The notes under the pieces were generated by a model. It ran no database searches and was not told where the DNA came from. It saw nothing but the letters and a program-made list of their open reading frames with translations. The position numbers were made by a program, and so were the translations under genes. From NCBI GenBank assembly GCA_003151555.1, contig PLXU01000052.1, positions 1-5,974 on the forward strand: DNA of 5,974 nt, written 5' to 3'. This DNA comes from Acidimicrobiaceae bacterium. Lineage in GTDB: Bacteria > Actinomycetota > Acidimicrobiia > Acidimicrobiales > RAAP-2. Of the stretch, positions 1 through 5,974 are shown in pieces; the stretch's first letter is position 1, and every line of letters starts with the position of its first letter.

Positions 1-1211
1 TCGAAAAAGGGGGCGCCCCCGGCCACGGGTCCACCAGCGCGTCAAGCGCCATTATCCGGTTCAACTACTCGACCCTGGACGGAGTTGCCACCTCCTGGGA
101 ATCCAAGTACTGCTGGGAAGCCTGGTCCGACCACCTGGATTGCAAAGACGGATACGGGCTCGCTTCGTTTCAACAGACGGGGATGATCGTGCTGGACACC
201 CCGGTTACTCCTCGCGAGCGGGTCATTGCACTTTTTAAACAGGTTGGGGTGACCTATGAAGAGTGGGACGCAACGTCACTCCGAGCGCGCATTCCCGGCA
301 TCGACGCGGGAGCCTACTGGCCACCTAAGCGAATTGACGATGACGCTTTCTTCCGCAGCGCCGACCACGAAATTGGCGGACTCTTCATGCCAGACGCCGG
401 CTTTGTCAACGACCCTCAACTCGCTGCCCAAAACCTGATGACTGCCGCGCAGGGTTTAGGTGCCACTCTCATGCTCAACCGCACCGTCACAGATATTATC
501 CAACGCAATGAGCGAGTCGCTGGTGTCGGACTTAACAATGGAGAAGAAATCGAGTCGCCCGTTGTGATCAACGCCGCCGGGCCGTGGTCCGGTCGAATCA
601 ATCGCATGGCGGGAGTTGGGGCAGAGTTCACCATCGGCGTGCGCCCGCTGCGACAAGAAGTGCACTACGTTCAGGCACCCTCCGGCTTCAATGCCGATGG
701 CGCGCTTGGTCCGAGCATCGCCGACTTGGATCTGGGTACCTATATCCGGGCTGCCGCAGGCGACAAGATCATGGTCGGTGGAACGGAGCCAGAGTGCGAT
801 CCACTGGATTGGATCGAAGACCCTGACATGTCCAATCCGAGCGTTACCGCATCATGCTACGAGCGACAGGTCCTGCGAGCGGCACGACGCCTCGAGACTC
901 TGGCGGTGCCGATCACTCCCAAGGGCGTCGCGGGCGTCTATGACGTGTCAGACGACTGGCAGCCGATCTACGACCGTACTGACCTCGCGGGCTTCTATGT
1001 CGCTATGGGTACGAGCGGGAATCAGTTCAAGAACGCACCGCTTGTTGGAAGGTTTCTGGCCACGCTGGTTGAACGCATCGAAGCGGGGCACGATCACGAC
1101 GAAGAGCCTTTGCATTACGTAGGCGAACATACGGGCAACGAGATCAATCTTGGAGCGTTTTCCCGCAAGAGGCAGTTCAACACCAATACATCGGGAAACG
1201 TCATGGGTTGA
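1..1211 (+). CDS. FAD-dependent oxidoreductase, DAO / sarcosine oxidase-like family (5'-truncated by window edge)
   Basis: Flavoenzyme expected to oxidise the C-N bond of an amino acid or secondary amine such as sarcosine, probably cytosolic. The frame is open from the left edge (first full codon at base 3), giving 402 visible residues. The ATG at 183 is internal, because the 60 codons before it read as family sequence, including GHGSTSASSAIIRFNYSTL (visible residues 8-26), the conserved block that follows the FAD Rossmann strand. About 30-40 residues, including GxGxxG, are missing to the left. Other landmarks are VVINAAGPWSG (187-197), the second FAD-contacting segment; VRPLRQEVHYV (213-223); and the C-terminal FAD/substrate block from GVYDVSDDWQPIYD (311-324) to FYVAMGTSGNQFKNAP (331-346). 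The cysteine that binds FAD covalently in monomeric sarcosine oxidase appears to be Val here. The family is clear; the substrate is not. The gene is convergent with the stress-protein gene and has no visible operon partner. Confidence 0.88.
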   Translation, partial: EKGGAPGHGSTSASSAIIRFNYSTLDGVATSWESKYCWEAWSDHLDCKDGYGLASFQQTGMIVLDTPVTPRERVIALFKQVGVTYEEWDATSLRARIPGIDAGAYWPPKRIDDDAFFRSADHEIGGLFMPDAGFVNDPQLAAQNLMTAAQGLGATLMLNRTVTDIIQRNERVAGVGLNNGEEIESPVVINAAGPWSGRINRMAGVGAEFTIGVRPLRQEVHYVQAPSGFNADGALGPSIADLDLGTYIRAAAGDKIMVGGTEPECDPLDWIEDPDMSNPSVTASCYERQVLRAARRLETLAVPITPKGVAGVYDVSDDWQPIYDRTDLAGFYVAMGTSGNQFKNAPLVGRFLATLVERIEAGHDHDEEPLHYVGEHTGNEINLGAFSRKRQFNTNTSGNVMG

Positions 1212-1282
1212 GGAATTCAGTTCCCTGCGCATAAGACCAAAAGTGTGTTGGCGAACGAGTGCTCACTCCACGGAGATGCAGG

Positions 1283-1297
1283 CGTAGTCTGACTACG
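1283..1297. terminator. Short palindrome in the convergent gap, possible hairpin
   Basis: CGTAGTC-T-GACTACG is a perfect inverted repeat with 7-base arms around a single T. As RNA it would fold as a 6-bp stem with a 3-base loop. It lies about 70 bases past the oxidoreductase stop codon, in the gap between two convergent genes, where a terminator is expected. No T-run follows on either strand, so it is not a canonical intrinsic terminator. It could equally be a small protein-binding palindrome or chance. Confidence 0.25.
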
Positions 1298-1348
1298 GCT
1301 AGCGACAAACGTGACGTGAGCCGACCTTCCGTCAAGACAATTCGCCCG

Positions 1349-1363
1349 AACGACCTCGTCGTT
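1349..1363. terminator. Short hairpin just past the universal stress protein gene
   Basis: AACGAC-CTC-GTCGTT is a perfect 6-bp stem with a 3-base loop, starting 25 bases beyond the stop codon of the - strand stress-protein gene. It is symmetric, so it would form in transcripts of either strand and could serve as a bidirectional end point for the two convergent genes. On the + strand it is followed by only three T; on the - strand there is no T-run. This is a weak candidate terminator based on position and symmetry alone. Confidence 0.3.
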
Positions 1364-1388
1364 TGGAAGTCGATGAGCAGTTGAAGAG

Positions 1389-1793
1389 CTACGCGATCGC
1401 GGGCTTCACGGCCAATACGGGGCAGTCTGCCTGCATCAAGATATCTTGCGTGTTCGATCCAAGCAGGAGCTTGCCAACCAAGGAGCGCCTCCGCAACCCG
1501 ATCACGATGAGATCGGCTTTCGACTCATTGGCGACGCTCACCACGTCCTCAGCTGGCGTATTTCCTCGCGCAAATTCCTTTACTTCGTGGTCAATGCCTT
1601 CTGCCGTCAGTTCCGCGTCGATTCTTTCGAGTTCCTCATTGTCGGCGAGAACGTCTACGGCACTCTCGCTTGTCCCCCCTTCGCTTGAGTGGACAACGAT
1701 AAGGCGCCCACCGCGTTGGCGAACCTCTTCGATACTGCGTTGCAGGGCTTCGCGCCCCTCAGCGCTTCGAATGAAACCAGTGACGATGATCAT
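1389..1793 (-). CDS. Universal stress protein, UspA family
   Basis: Single-domain cytosolic UspA-fold protein of 134 residues, near the usual 140-150 for the family. These proteins are generally nucleotide-binding and support survival under starvation, redox or energy stress; no specific role can be read here. Strand 1 is MIIVTGFIRSAEG, followed by helix REALQRSIEEVRQRG and strand LIVVHSSEGG. The C-terminal part has ADLIVIGLRRRSLVGKLLLGSN (about 92-113) and then ILMQADCPVLAVKP, which matches the ATP-binding loop and last strand of Usp proteins. The family motif is G-2x-G-9x-G-S/T; the second Gly is replaced by Arg in GLRRRS, as in many actinobacterial members, so ATP binding is likely but unproven. 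The ATG at 1793 starts right at strand 1, with a weak TTAGG upstream as ribosome site. It lies 224 bp downstream of the dehydrogenase operon on the same strand and ends at a TAG. Confidence 0.9.
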   Translation of the reverse strand: MIIVTGFIRSAEGREALQRSIEEVRQRGGRLIVVHSSEGGTSESAVDVLADNEELERIDAELTAEGIDHEVKEFARGNTPAEDVVSVANESKADLIVIGLRRRSLVGKLLLGSNTQDILMQADCPVLAVKPAIA

Positions 1794-1811
1794 AAAGCGA
1801 CCTAACTTTCC

Positions 1812-1842
1812 ACTATCGGTGTGACAACGCAGCCAGAGTCAA
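1812..1842 (-). promoter_or_regulatory. Possible promoter for the stress-protein gene
   Basis: On the - strand, TTGACT (1842-1837) and GATAGT (1817-1812) resemble -35 and -10 boxes. The spacer is 19 bases, longer than the preferred 17. Transcription would begin a few bases later and leave a short leader before the ATG at 1793. A second -10-like hexamer, TATGAT (1860-1855), lies upstream but has no convincing -35 partner at 16-18 bases. Position upstream of a gene with its own 224-bp gap supports a promoter in this region; the exact boxes are a guess. Confidence 0.3.
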
Positions 1843-1865
1843 ACTCACCAGAAAATCATAATTCT

Positions 1866-1903
1866 TCCAAGCATCGATTGGAGTTTCTTGGTCTGATCCA
1901 AGA
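1866..1903. repeat. Pair of adjacent short inverted repeats between E3 and the stress-protein gene
   Basis: Two neighbouring stem-loops can be drawn. TCCAA (1866-1870) pairs with TTGGA (1878-1882) across a 7-base loop. TCTTGG (1886-1891) pairs with CCAAGA (1898-1903) across a 6-base loop. CCAAG (1867-1871) can instead pair with CTTGG (1887-1891), so the two folds compete. No T-run follows, so an intrinsic terminator for the operon is not evident. They lie 115-150 bases beyond the E3 stop codon and 70-110 bases upstream of the stress-protein start. The stems are short and could be chance. Confidence 0.3.
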
Positions 1904-2017
1904 TGGTCGTGCCCACGCATAGCTGCTCGATGTCGCGACGTCCGACGCTTTCGTGGCGAGATCGCTCTGCTTTGGAACATTCGCGACCGAGGTGTGGGCG
2001 GATGTCCGTTTGGGAGA

Positions 2018-3448
2018 TTAGTTAGTTCGAAGACTTCCGTTGGCGGCGACGTGCAGCGGGCGACCCACGAGCATCAGCGCCGCCTCATGAAGAGACTCGC
2101 TAATCGTCGGATGGGGATGGATTGTGCCGGCAACGTCCTCGGGGCTCGCGCCCATCTCCACGGCGAGCGCCGCCTCACCTGCCAGCTCGGAGACTAACGG
2201 TCCTACGAGGTGCACACCCACGACCGCTTCCTGGACTCGGTCAACGATGAGGCGCGCGAAGCCCTCTGGCGCACCGAGCGTCGCCGCCCGGCCTGAGGCC
2301 GTGAGGGGGAACTGCGCAACCATGACGTCCATCCCGAGCGCGCGAGCCGCGTCTTCAGTCAGCCCGACCGTAGCCACCTCGGGGTCGGAAAAGACTACGG
2401 CCGGCACGACTGCCGGATCGAACGTGCTGGGCCGGCCTGAAAGCGACTCGGCCGCAACCTCCGCCTGTGCCGTCGCCTTGTGAGCGAGCGCCGGCCCCGG
2501 GGTGATGTCGCCGATGGCCGCGACGCCCCGAGCGGCCAGAAGACTCGCGTCAACCTTGACCGTTCCGTCCGGCGAGAGGTGCGCACCAGTCGTCTCCAAG
2601 CCGATTTCGCGAGTGTTGGGACTTCGACCGACCGCCACGACAATGCACTCCGCGTCCATGCTGCGCTCCACGTCATTTGCCCGAATTACGAGCCCGCCGC
2701 CGTCAAGCCCCACGACTTCAACCCCAAGAAGCACCTCAATTCCAAGGCGCTTCAACGATCGCAGTATCACACGACCGATAGCCGGCTCCATCCCGGGCAG
2801 CACACGGCTCAATGCATCGACGATTGTCACGTGCGATCCCAGTTTCGCCAAGGCCGTCCCCAGCTCGACTCCAATGTAGCCTGCGCCGACGACCACGACG
2901 GACGCTGGCACCTCGGTGAGAGCCAGTACATCGGAAGAATTGAGGACACGCACACCATCGCGGGGCAGCACAGCGAGCTCAACGGGTACTGACCCGGTCG
3001 CCACCACGGCGCTATGAAATTCGAAGAAGGTAACGTTCCCATCGGGCAGCGCCACCGCGACCCGGTTCGGCTTGTTGAAGGTCGCGGTGCCGGACACGAC
3101 CCTTACTCGTTCGTGTCGCAACAGCGTTTCGACGCCGTGTGACAAACCCTCCACGATCCCGCCCTTCCAGATCTGAAAGAGCGCAAGGTCGACTTCCAGC
3201 GAACCTGCGTGAAGACCCGCCACTTCGAACGATCGTGCGCGATGACGCGCCTCAGCGAGTTCAATGAGAGCTTTGCTCGGAATGCAACCCACACGTACGC
3301 ACGTGCCACCAAGGCCCGCCGCGCCATCGCGCTCAACCAGCACTACATCTCGACCGAGCTGCGCGGCACGCAGCGCTGCCGCGTAGCCGCCTGGACCGCC
3401 GCCCACTACCAGGAAATCAACCCCTTCGGCCATCTCGCCGACAACCAT
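2018..3448 (-). CDS. lpdA: Dihydrolipoyl dehydrogenase (E3 component)
   Basis: Cytosolic FAD enzyme that oxidises the dihydrolipoyl group on E2 and reduces NAD+. At 476 residues it has the normal family length. FAD site: VVGGGPGGYAAALRAAQLG (14-32). Redox disulfide: GGTCVRVGCIPSK (47-59), with Cys50 and Cys55; the usual Leu-Asn between Cys and Val is Val-Arg here. ATGS at 150-153. NAD+ site: VVVGAGYIGVELG (185-197). Second FAD block: AIGDITPGPALAHKA (311-325). Catalytic base pair of the dimer interface: HPHPTISE, with His446 and Glu451 matching E. coli His445/Glu450. All key residues are present, so the enzyme should be active. The ATG at 3448 shares its A with the E2 stop codon (TGATG), pointing to translational coupling; a start at Met6 (3433) is possible because the family core begins just after it, and neither has a strong ribosome site. 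It is the last gene of the operon and ends in TAA. Confidence 0.96.
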   Translation of the reverse strand: MVVGEMAEGVDFLVVGGGPGGYAAALRAAQLGRDVVLVERDGAAGLGGTCVRVGCIPSKALIELAEARHRARSFEVAGLHAGSLEVDLALFQIWKGGIVEGLSHGVETLLRHERVRVVSGTATFNKPNRVAVALPDGNVTFFEFHSAVVATGSVPVELAVLPRDGVRVLNSSDVLALTEVPASVVVVGAGYIGVELGTALAKLGSHVTIVDALSRVLPGMEPAIGRVILRSLKRLGIEVLLGVEVVGLDGGGLVIRANDVERSMDAECIVVAVGRSPNTREIGLETTGAHLSPDGTVKVDASLLAARGVAAIGDITPGPALAHKATAQAEVAAESLSGRPSTFDPAVVPAVVFSDPEVATVGLTEDAARALGMDVMVAQFPLTASGRAATLGAPEGFARLIVDRVQEAVVGVHLVGPLVSELAGEAALAVEMGASPEDVAGTIHPHPTISESLHEAALMLVGRPLHVAANGSLRTN

Positions 3449-4746
3449 CAGACCAACTCAGCCAGGAGTTGATATGGGTTCTCGAGCAGACTCACCAGCG
3501 TTGCCGTGAACGACCCGAGCGTGTCACCGTCGAGAAGACGATGATCTCCAACCGACGAAAGCATCATTATTGGACGTACCACCGGGACCCCATCGCGCGC
3601 CACTGCACGCTCGGTGATCCTGCCGAATCCGGTGATTCCAACCTCCGGGGTCCGAATGATCGGCGTGCCCATTGAGGTCCCGATTGATCCCAGGTTGTTC
3701 ACTGTGTACGTGCCGCCAGTGAGTTGTTCCTGCGTCGCCTTTCGACTTCGCGCCAGTTCTACAAGCTCGCCAAGTTCGACGGCGAGCTCGAGAATGGACT
3801 TGCGATCAGCATCGCGCACTACTGGAACCAGCAAGCCATCACTCGTAGCGGTTGCGATCCCAATGTGTATTCGCCGGTGCAGCACATACTCGCTTGCCTC
3901 TTCGTCAAATGACGCGTTCATGAGCGGATGGCGGCGCAGCGCGATGGCCGACACCTTGACCAACAGCGGTACATACGTGAGCACGGTGGCATACTCCGGC
4001 CATGCCTCGCGCAACGCCTGGCGGAATTCAATGAGCCGCGAGGCGTCGACCTCGCGATAATCAATTATGTGCGGTACATTTCGCCACGACTCGACCATCT
4101 TCTTGGCGATCTGGCGCCTAAGACCGCGCAGCGGGACGTGCTCGTCGTCCTCGCCGCTTTCCAAAGGGCCCGCTGGTCGTCTCGTCGGAATTGAGCGGGC
4201 GGGCTCGACCAGCGCGCCGGCGTCAGCGGGCAGTCCAGTGGTTGGCCCAGCCGCGGCCTCGAGCACGTCATCACGGGTCACTCTCCCACCGGGTCCGGTC
4301 GCGTGGATCGTCGCCAGATTCACGCCGCGTTCGACAGCGAGTCGGCGCACTGAGGGTGCAGCTTTTACTCGGATCGTCGCATGGTCTCCAGCTGGGAACG
4401 CTGGCTCGACGACAGCGTCGCGAGCGCCGAGTAGGACCTCGGAAGTGTGCACCGGCGGTGACGGACTATCCGAGTCGGCACCGGGACGAGCCTCGGCCAT
4501 CGCGTTGGTTTCGGTTTCAACAGAAATCAGCATGCTACCTACCGCGAGCAGATCCCCCGCCTCGGCGCCCAGAAAGACAACCGTGCCCCCCAGTGGGGTT
4601 GGCATCTCAACCACGGATTTGTCGGTTTGTATGGTCGCGACGATCTGGTCGGGTTGAATCTTGTCGCCAATGCCAATATGCCACTCAATTATCTCGACTT
4701 CGGCAATGCCTTCACCGATGTCCGGCATCTGAAAATCGCGCCTCAT
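3448..4746 (-). CDS. pdhC: 2-oxoacid dehydrogenase E2, dihydrolipoyllysine acyltransferase
   Basis: Core subunit that carries the acyl group from E1 on a swinging lipoyl arm and transfers it to CoA. It has 432 residues in the standard order. One N-terminal lipoyl domain (about 4-78) has the lipoylated lysine in QTDKSVVEMPTP (Lys43). A Pro/Ala/Glu/Ser-rich linker follows. The peripheral-subunit binding domain (about 128-165) reads APSVRRLAVERGVNL then ATGPGGRVTRDDVL and docks E1 or E3. A second linker leads to the catalytic domain (about 203-432), with LRRQIAKKMVESWRNVPH and the active-site DHRLLDG near the end (His402, Asp406). The ATG at 4746 overlaps the E1 beta stop as ATGA, and I see no strong ribosome site, so coupled translation is likely. 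It could be the acetyl (pyruvate) or the branched-chain acyl version; the sequence alone does not decide, and the gene symbol assumes pyruvate. Confidence 0.93.
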   Translation of the reverse strand: MRRDFQMPDIGEGIAEVEIIEWHIGIGDKIQPDQIVATIQTDKSVVEMPTPLGGTVVFLGAEAGDLLAVGSMLISVETETNAMAEARPGADSDSPSPPVHTSEVLLGARDAVVEPAFPAGDHATIRVKAAPSVRRLAVERGVNLATIHATGPGGRVTRDDVLEAAAGPTTGLPADAGALVEPARSIPTRRPAGPLESGEDDEHVPLRGLRRQIAKKMVESWRNVPHIIDYREVDASRLIEFRQALREAWPEYATVLTYVPLLVKVSAIALRRHPLMNASFDEEASEYVLHRRIHIGIATATSDGLLVPVVRDADRKSILELAVELGELVELARSRKATQEQLTGGTYTVNNLGSIGTSMGTPIIRTPEVGITGFGRITERAVARDGVPVVRPIMMLSSVGDHRLLDGDTLGSFTATLVSLLENPYQLLAELV

Positions 4747-5726
4747 GCCGCTGTCCCGACCGTGCGACGCACCGCAGCCAGCACCCGTTCCTCATTCGGG
4801 ATATAGAACTCCTCCACTCCGGCAATCGGGTAAGGAGTGTCAGGCGCCGTGACGCGGGCGATTGGTGCCTCGAGGGAGTAGAAAGCTTCTTCTTGAATCG
4901 TGGCGATGACTTCGGCGCCAAATCCCCCAGTATAAGGAGCCTCGTGCACTACAACGACCCTGCCGGTCACCTCGGCACAGCGTGCGAGCGCCACCACATC
5001 CAGCGGTACGAGCGTACGCAAGTCAAGAATCCGGCACGATATATTTTCCTCTGCGGCTCGCTCGGCAGCACGCTCGCATAGTTGCACTGCTGCGCTCCAG
5101 GCAACGAGCGTCACGTCCGTACCCTCGCGCACGACCCGCGCCTTGCCGAAGGGAACCGTATAGTCTCCCTCTGGCACCTCGTCCTTTACAAGCCGATAAC
5201 CGCGCAGCGGCTCGCAAAACAGCACTGGGTTCGGATCTCGGATCGCCTCGAGCAGAAGGCCCTTCGCATCGTATGCGGAGGCCGGCATGACGATCTTCAG
5301 ACCCGGGCACTGCACGAACTGAGCCTCGAGCGCATCGGAGTGCATTTCGGGCGTGCGGACCCCGCCACCAAAGGGCGAGCGGATCGTAATCTGCATCGGG
5401 TAGCGCCCCTGGGAGCGGAAGCGGTAGCGGGCGATCTGATCGGCGATCTGGTGGAACGCCTGATGGGAAAAGCCAAGGAACTGCATCTCGGGAACCGGCA
5501 CCATCCCGCTCATGGCGAGGCCCACCGAGGCGCCCGCGATCACCGCTTCGGCGAGTGGCGTGTCAAACACGCGAGCCTCGCCAAAGCGAGCTTGCAGCCC
5601 GTCGGTGGCTCGGAAGACGCCGCCGAGTTTCCCGACGTCCTCACCTAGGATCATGACGCGCTCGTCTCGTTCCATTTCCTGCTCCAGGGCCTGGCGAATC
5701 GCCTCCACCATCGTTAGGACAGCCAT
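4743..5726 (-). CDS. pdhB: 2-oxoacid dehydrogenase E1 component, beta subunit (pyruvate-type preferred)
   Basis: Beta subunit of the heterotetrameric thiamine-diphosphate E1, which decarboxylates a 2-oxoacid and reductively acylates the E2 lipoyl arm. It has 327 residues, a full-length match to the usual about 325. Visible landmarks: MILGEDVGKLGGVFRAT (25-41); FDTPLAEAVIAGASVGLA (54-71), where Glu60 corresponds to the conserved cofactor-activating glutamate; RSPFGGGVRTPEMHSDALEA (116-135), where His129 is the conserved active-site-loop histidine; PGLKIVMPASAYDAKGLL (141-158); and the transketolase C-terminal domain from about 200 with LDLRTLVPLD and VVVVHEAPYTGGFGAEV. The start at 5726 is fixed by a strong ribosome site and by overlap with the E1 alpha stop (TAATG). 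The segment PYPIAGVEEFYIP near the end has features of both pyruvate and branched-chain subunits, so pyruvate is favoured mainly by the E1 alpha tail. Confidence 0.94.
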   Translation of the reverse strand: MAVLTMVEAIRQALEQEMERDERVMILGEDVGKLGGVFRATDGLQARFGEARVFDTPLAEAVIAGASVGLAMSGMVPVPEMQFLGFSHQAFHQIADQIARYRFRSQGRYPMQITIRSPFGGGVRTPEMHSDALEAQFVQCPGLKIVMPASAYDAKGLLLEAIRDPNPVLFCEPLRGYRLVKDEVPEGDYTVPFGKARVVREGTDVTLVAWSAAVQLCERAAERAAEENISCRILDLRTLVPLDVVALARCAEVTGRVVVVHEAPYTGGFGAEVIATIQEEAFYSLEAPIARVTAPDTPYPIAGVEEFYIPNEERVLAAVRRTVGTAA

Positions 5727-5974
5727 TACACATCTCCTTCCGGGACATTTCCAGTAATCTCCGCGCGCTGGCGGATAAGTCGCGGCGAAAAATCTGCGTA
5801 CGCATGGTCGAAAACCTGACCTGGGGTGGGCCGTGGATACGCCTCAGCCGCGGTGACTCCGGCCGAGATTTCCTCGGTAATTGCGATACGCATCTGCTCT
5901 TCCAACGCGTCATCAAGCACGCCAATTCCTGTCAAATAGTTGCGCAAGCGCGGCAGTGGATCTTCCAGGCGGCG
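5726..5974 (-). CDS. pdhA: 2-oxoacid dehydrogenase E1 component, alpha subunit, C-terminal end (5' part outside window)
   Basis: Partner of E1 beta; the full alpha subunit binds thiamine diphosphate and forms the alpha2-beta2 E1. Only the last 82 residues are in the window, because the frame stays open to the right edge; the TTG at 5947 is an internal leucine codon, not a start. The visible piece reads RRLEDPLPRLRNYLTG, then a charged helix LDDALEEQMRIAITEEISAGV, then PRPTPGQVFDHAYADFSPRL and a short RQRAEI tail. DP-x-x-R-x-R-x-YL followed by a helix and an FDH-x-YA-x motif is typical of the C-terminus of bacterial pyruvate dehydrogenase E1 alpha. The thiamine-diphosphate motif is not in view. 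Its TAA stop shares a base with the E1 beta start. It is the first of the operon genes in view, and the promoter must lie further right. Confidence 0.85.
   Translation of the reverse strand, partial: RRLEDPLPRLRNYLTGIGVLDDALEEQMRIAITEEISAGVTAAEAYPRPTPGQVFDHAYADFSPRLIRQRAEITGNVPEGDV
5734..5741 (-). promoter_or_regulatory. Strong ribosome binding site of E1 beta
   Basis: On the - strand, GGAAGGAG (5741-5734) is followed by 7 bases and then the ATG at 5726. It sits inside the last codons of E1 alpha. It is the only strong Shine-Dalgarno sequence among the three operon junctions in view: the E2 and E3 starts have only weak purine stretches and probably depend on coupling. Confidence 0.8.

Noticed and set aside
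616..1122. Open frame (168 codons) on the + strand in another phase within the oxidoreductase
   Set aside because: It overlaps a well-supported coding frame and its translation resembles no known domain.
183..1211. Treating the ATG at 183 as the true start of the oxidoreductase
   Set aside because: The same frame is open to the left edge and its 60 extra codons encode a recognisable DAO-family segment, so the gene begins outside the window.
1212..1224. GGAA-TTCAG-TTCC directly after the oxidoreductase stop as a terminator
   Set aside because: Only a 4-bp stem and no following T-run; too weak to call.
1363..1824. Open frame (153 codons) on the + strand opposite the stress-protein gene
   Set aside because: It is the antisense shadow of a clear UspA gene; its product is Ser/Arg-rich with no family features.
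4067..4657. Open frame (196 codons) on the + strand inside E2
   Set aside because: Low-complexity Ser/Ala/Pro/Thr-rich translation antisense to the E2 linker and binding domain; no domain features.
4191..5081. Long open frame (296 codons) on the + strand, antisense to E2 and E1 beta
   Set aside because: It spans two well-supported genes on the other strand, has an Arg/Ser/Pro-rich composition typical of antisense frames in G+C-rich DNA, and shows no recognisable domain.
5726..5947. A separate small gene of 73 codons starting at a TTG
   Set aside because: The frame continues to the right edge and the sequence is the C-terminus of E1 alpha, so the TTG is an internal codon.

Overview
The window holds five bacterial protein genes and parts of a sixth reading context: one 5'-truncated gene on the + strand at the left, and a block of genes all on the - strand from about 1389 to the right edge. 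The DNA is fairly G+C rich by eye. The stress-protein gene has an N-terminus and an LRRRS-x-VGKLLLGSN motif of the kind common in actinobacterial UspA proteins, so an actinobacterium (Actinomycetota) is the best guess. This is an inference from protein style only, and another high-G+C lineage such as Chloroflexota is not excluded.

Left part (1-1211, +): most of an FAD-dependent amine/amino-acid oxidoreductase of the DAO / sarcosine oxidase family. Its open frame runs through the left edge, so the N-terminal Rossmann motif and the start codon lie outside the window. A 177-bp convergent gap (1212-1388) follows, holding two short perfect hairpins and no gene that I can support. Next is a small UspA-type universal stress protein (1389-1793, -), with a 224-bp gap upstream of it (1794-2017) that contains a possible promoter and some inverted repeats.

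Right part (2018-5974, -): a compact 2-oxoacid dehydrogenase complex operon, transcribed right to left as E1 alpha (C-terminal end only) > E1 beta > E2 > E3. Each gene overlaps the next by one to four bases (TAATG, ATGA, TGATG). E1 alpha and beta form the thiamine-diphosphate decarboxylase. E2 carries one lipoyl domain, a peripheral-subunit binding domain and the acyltransferase core. E3 re-oxidises the dihydrolipoyl arm and passes electrons to NAD+. Together they convert a 2-oxoacid (pyruvate is my first choice, a branched-chain 2-oxoacid the main alternative) plus CoA and NAD+ into acyl-CoA, CO2 and NADH. The operon promoter and most of E1 alpha lie beyond the right edge.

The window looks like ordinary metabolic chromosome. 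I saw no mobile element, CRISPR array, tRNA, rRNA or evident novel system. The items worth a second look are the substrate of the heterodimeric-E1 complex, the loss of the MSOX-type flavinylation cysteine in the oxidoreductase, and small inverted repeats in the two intergenic gaps.
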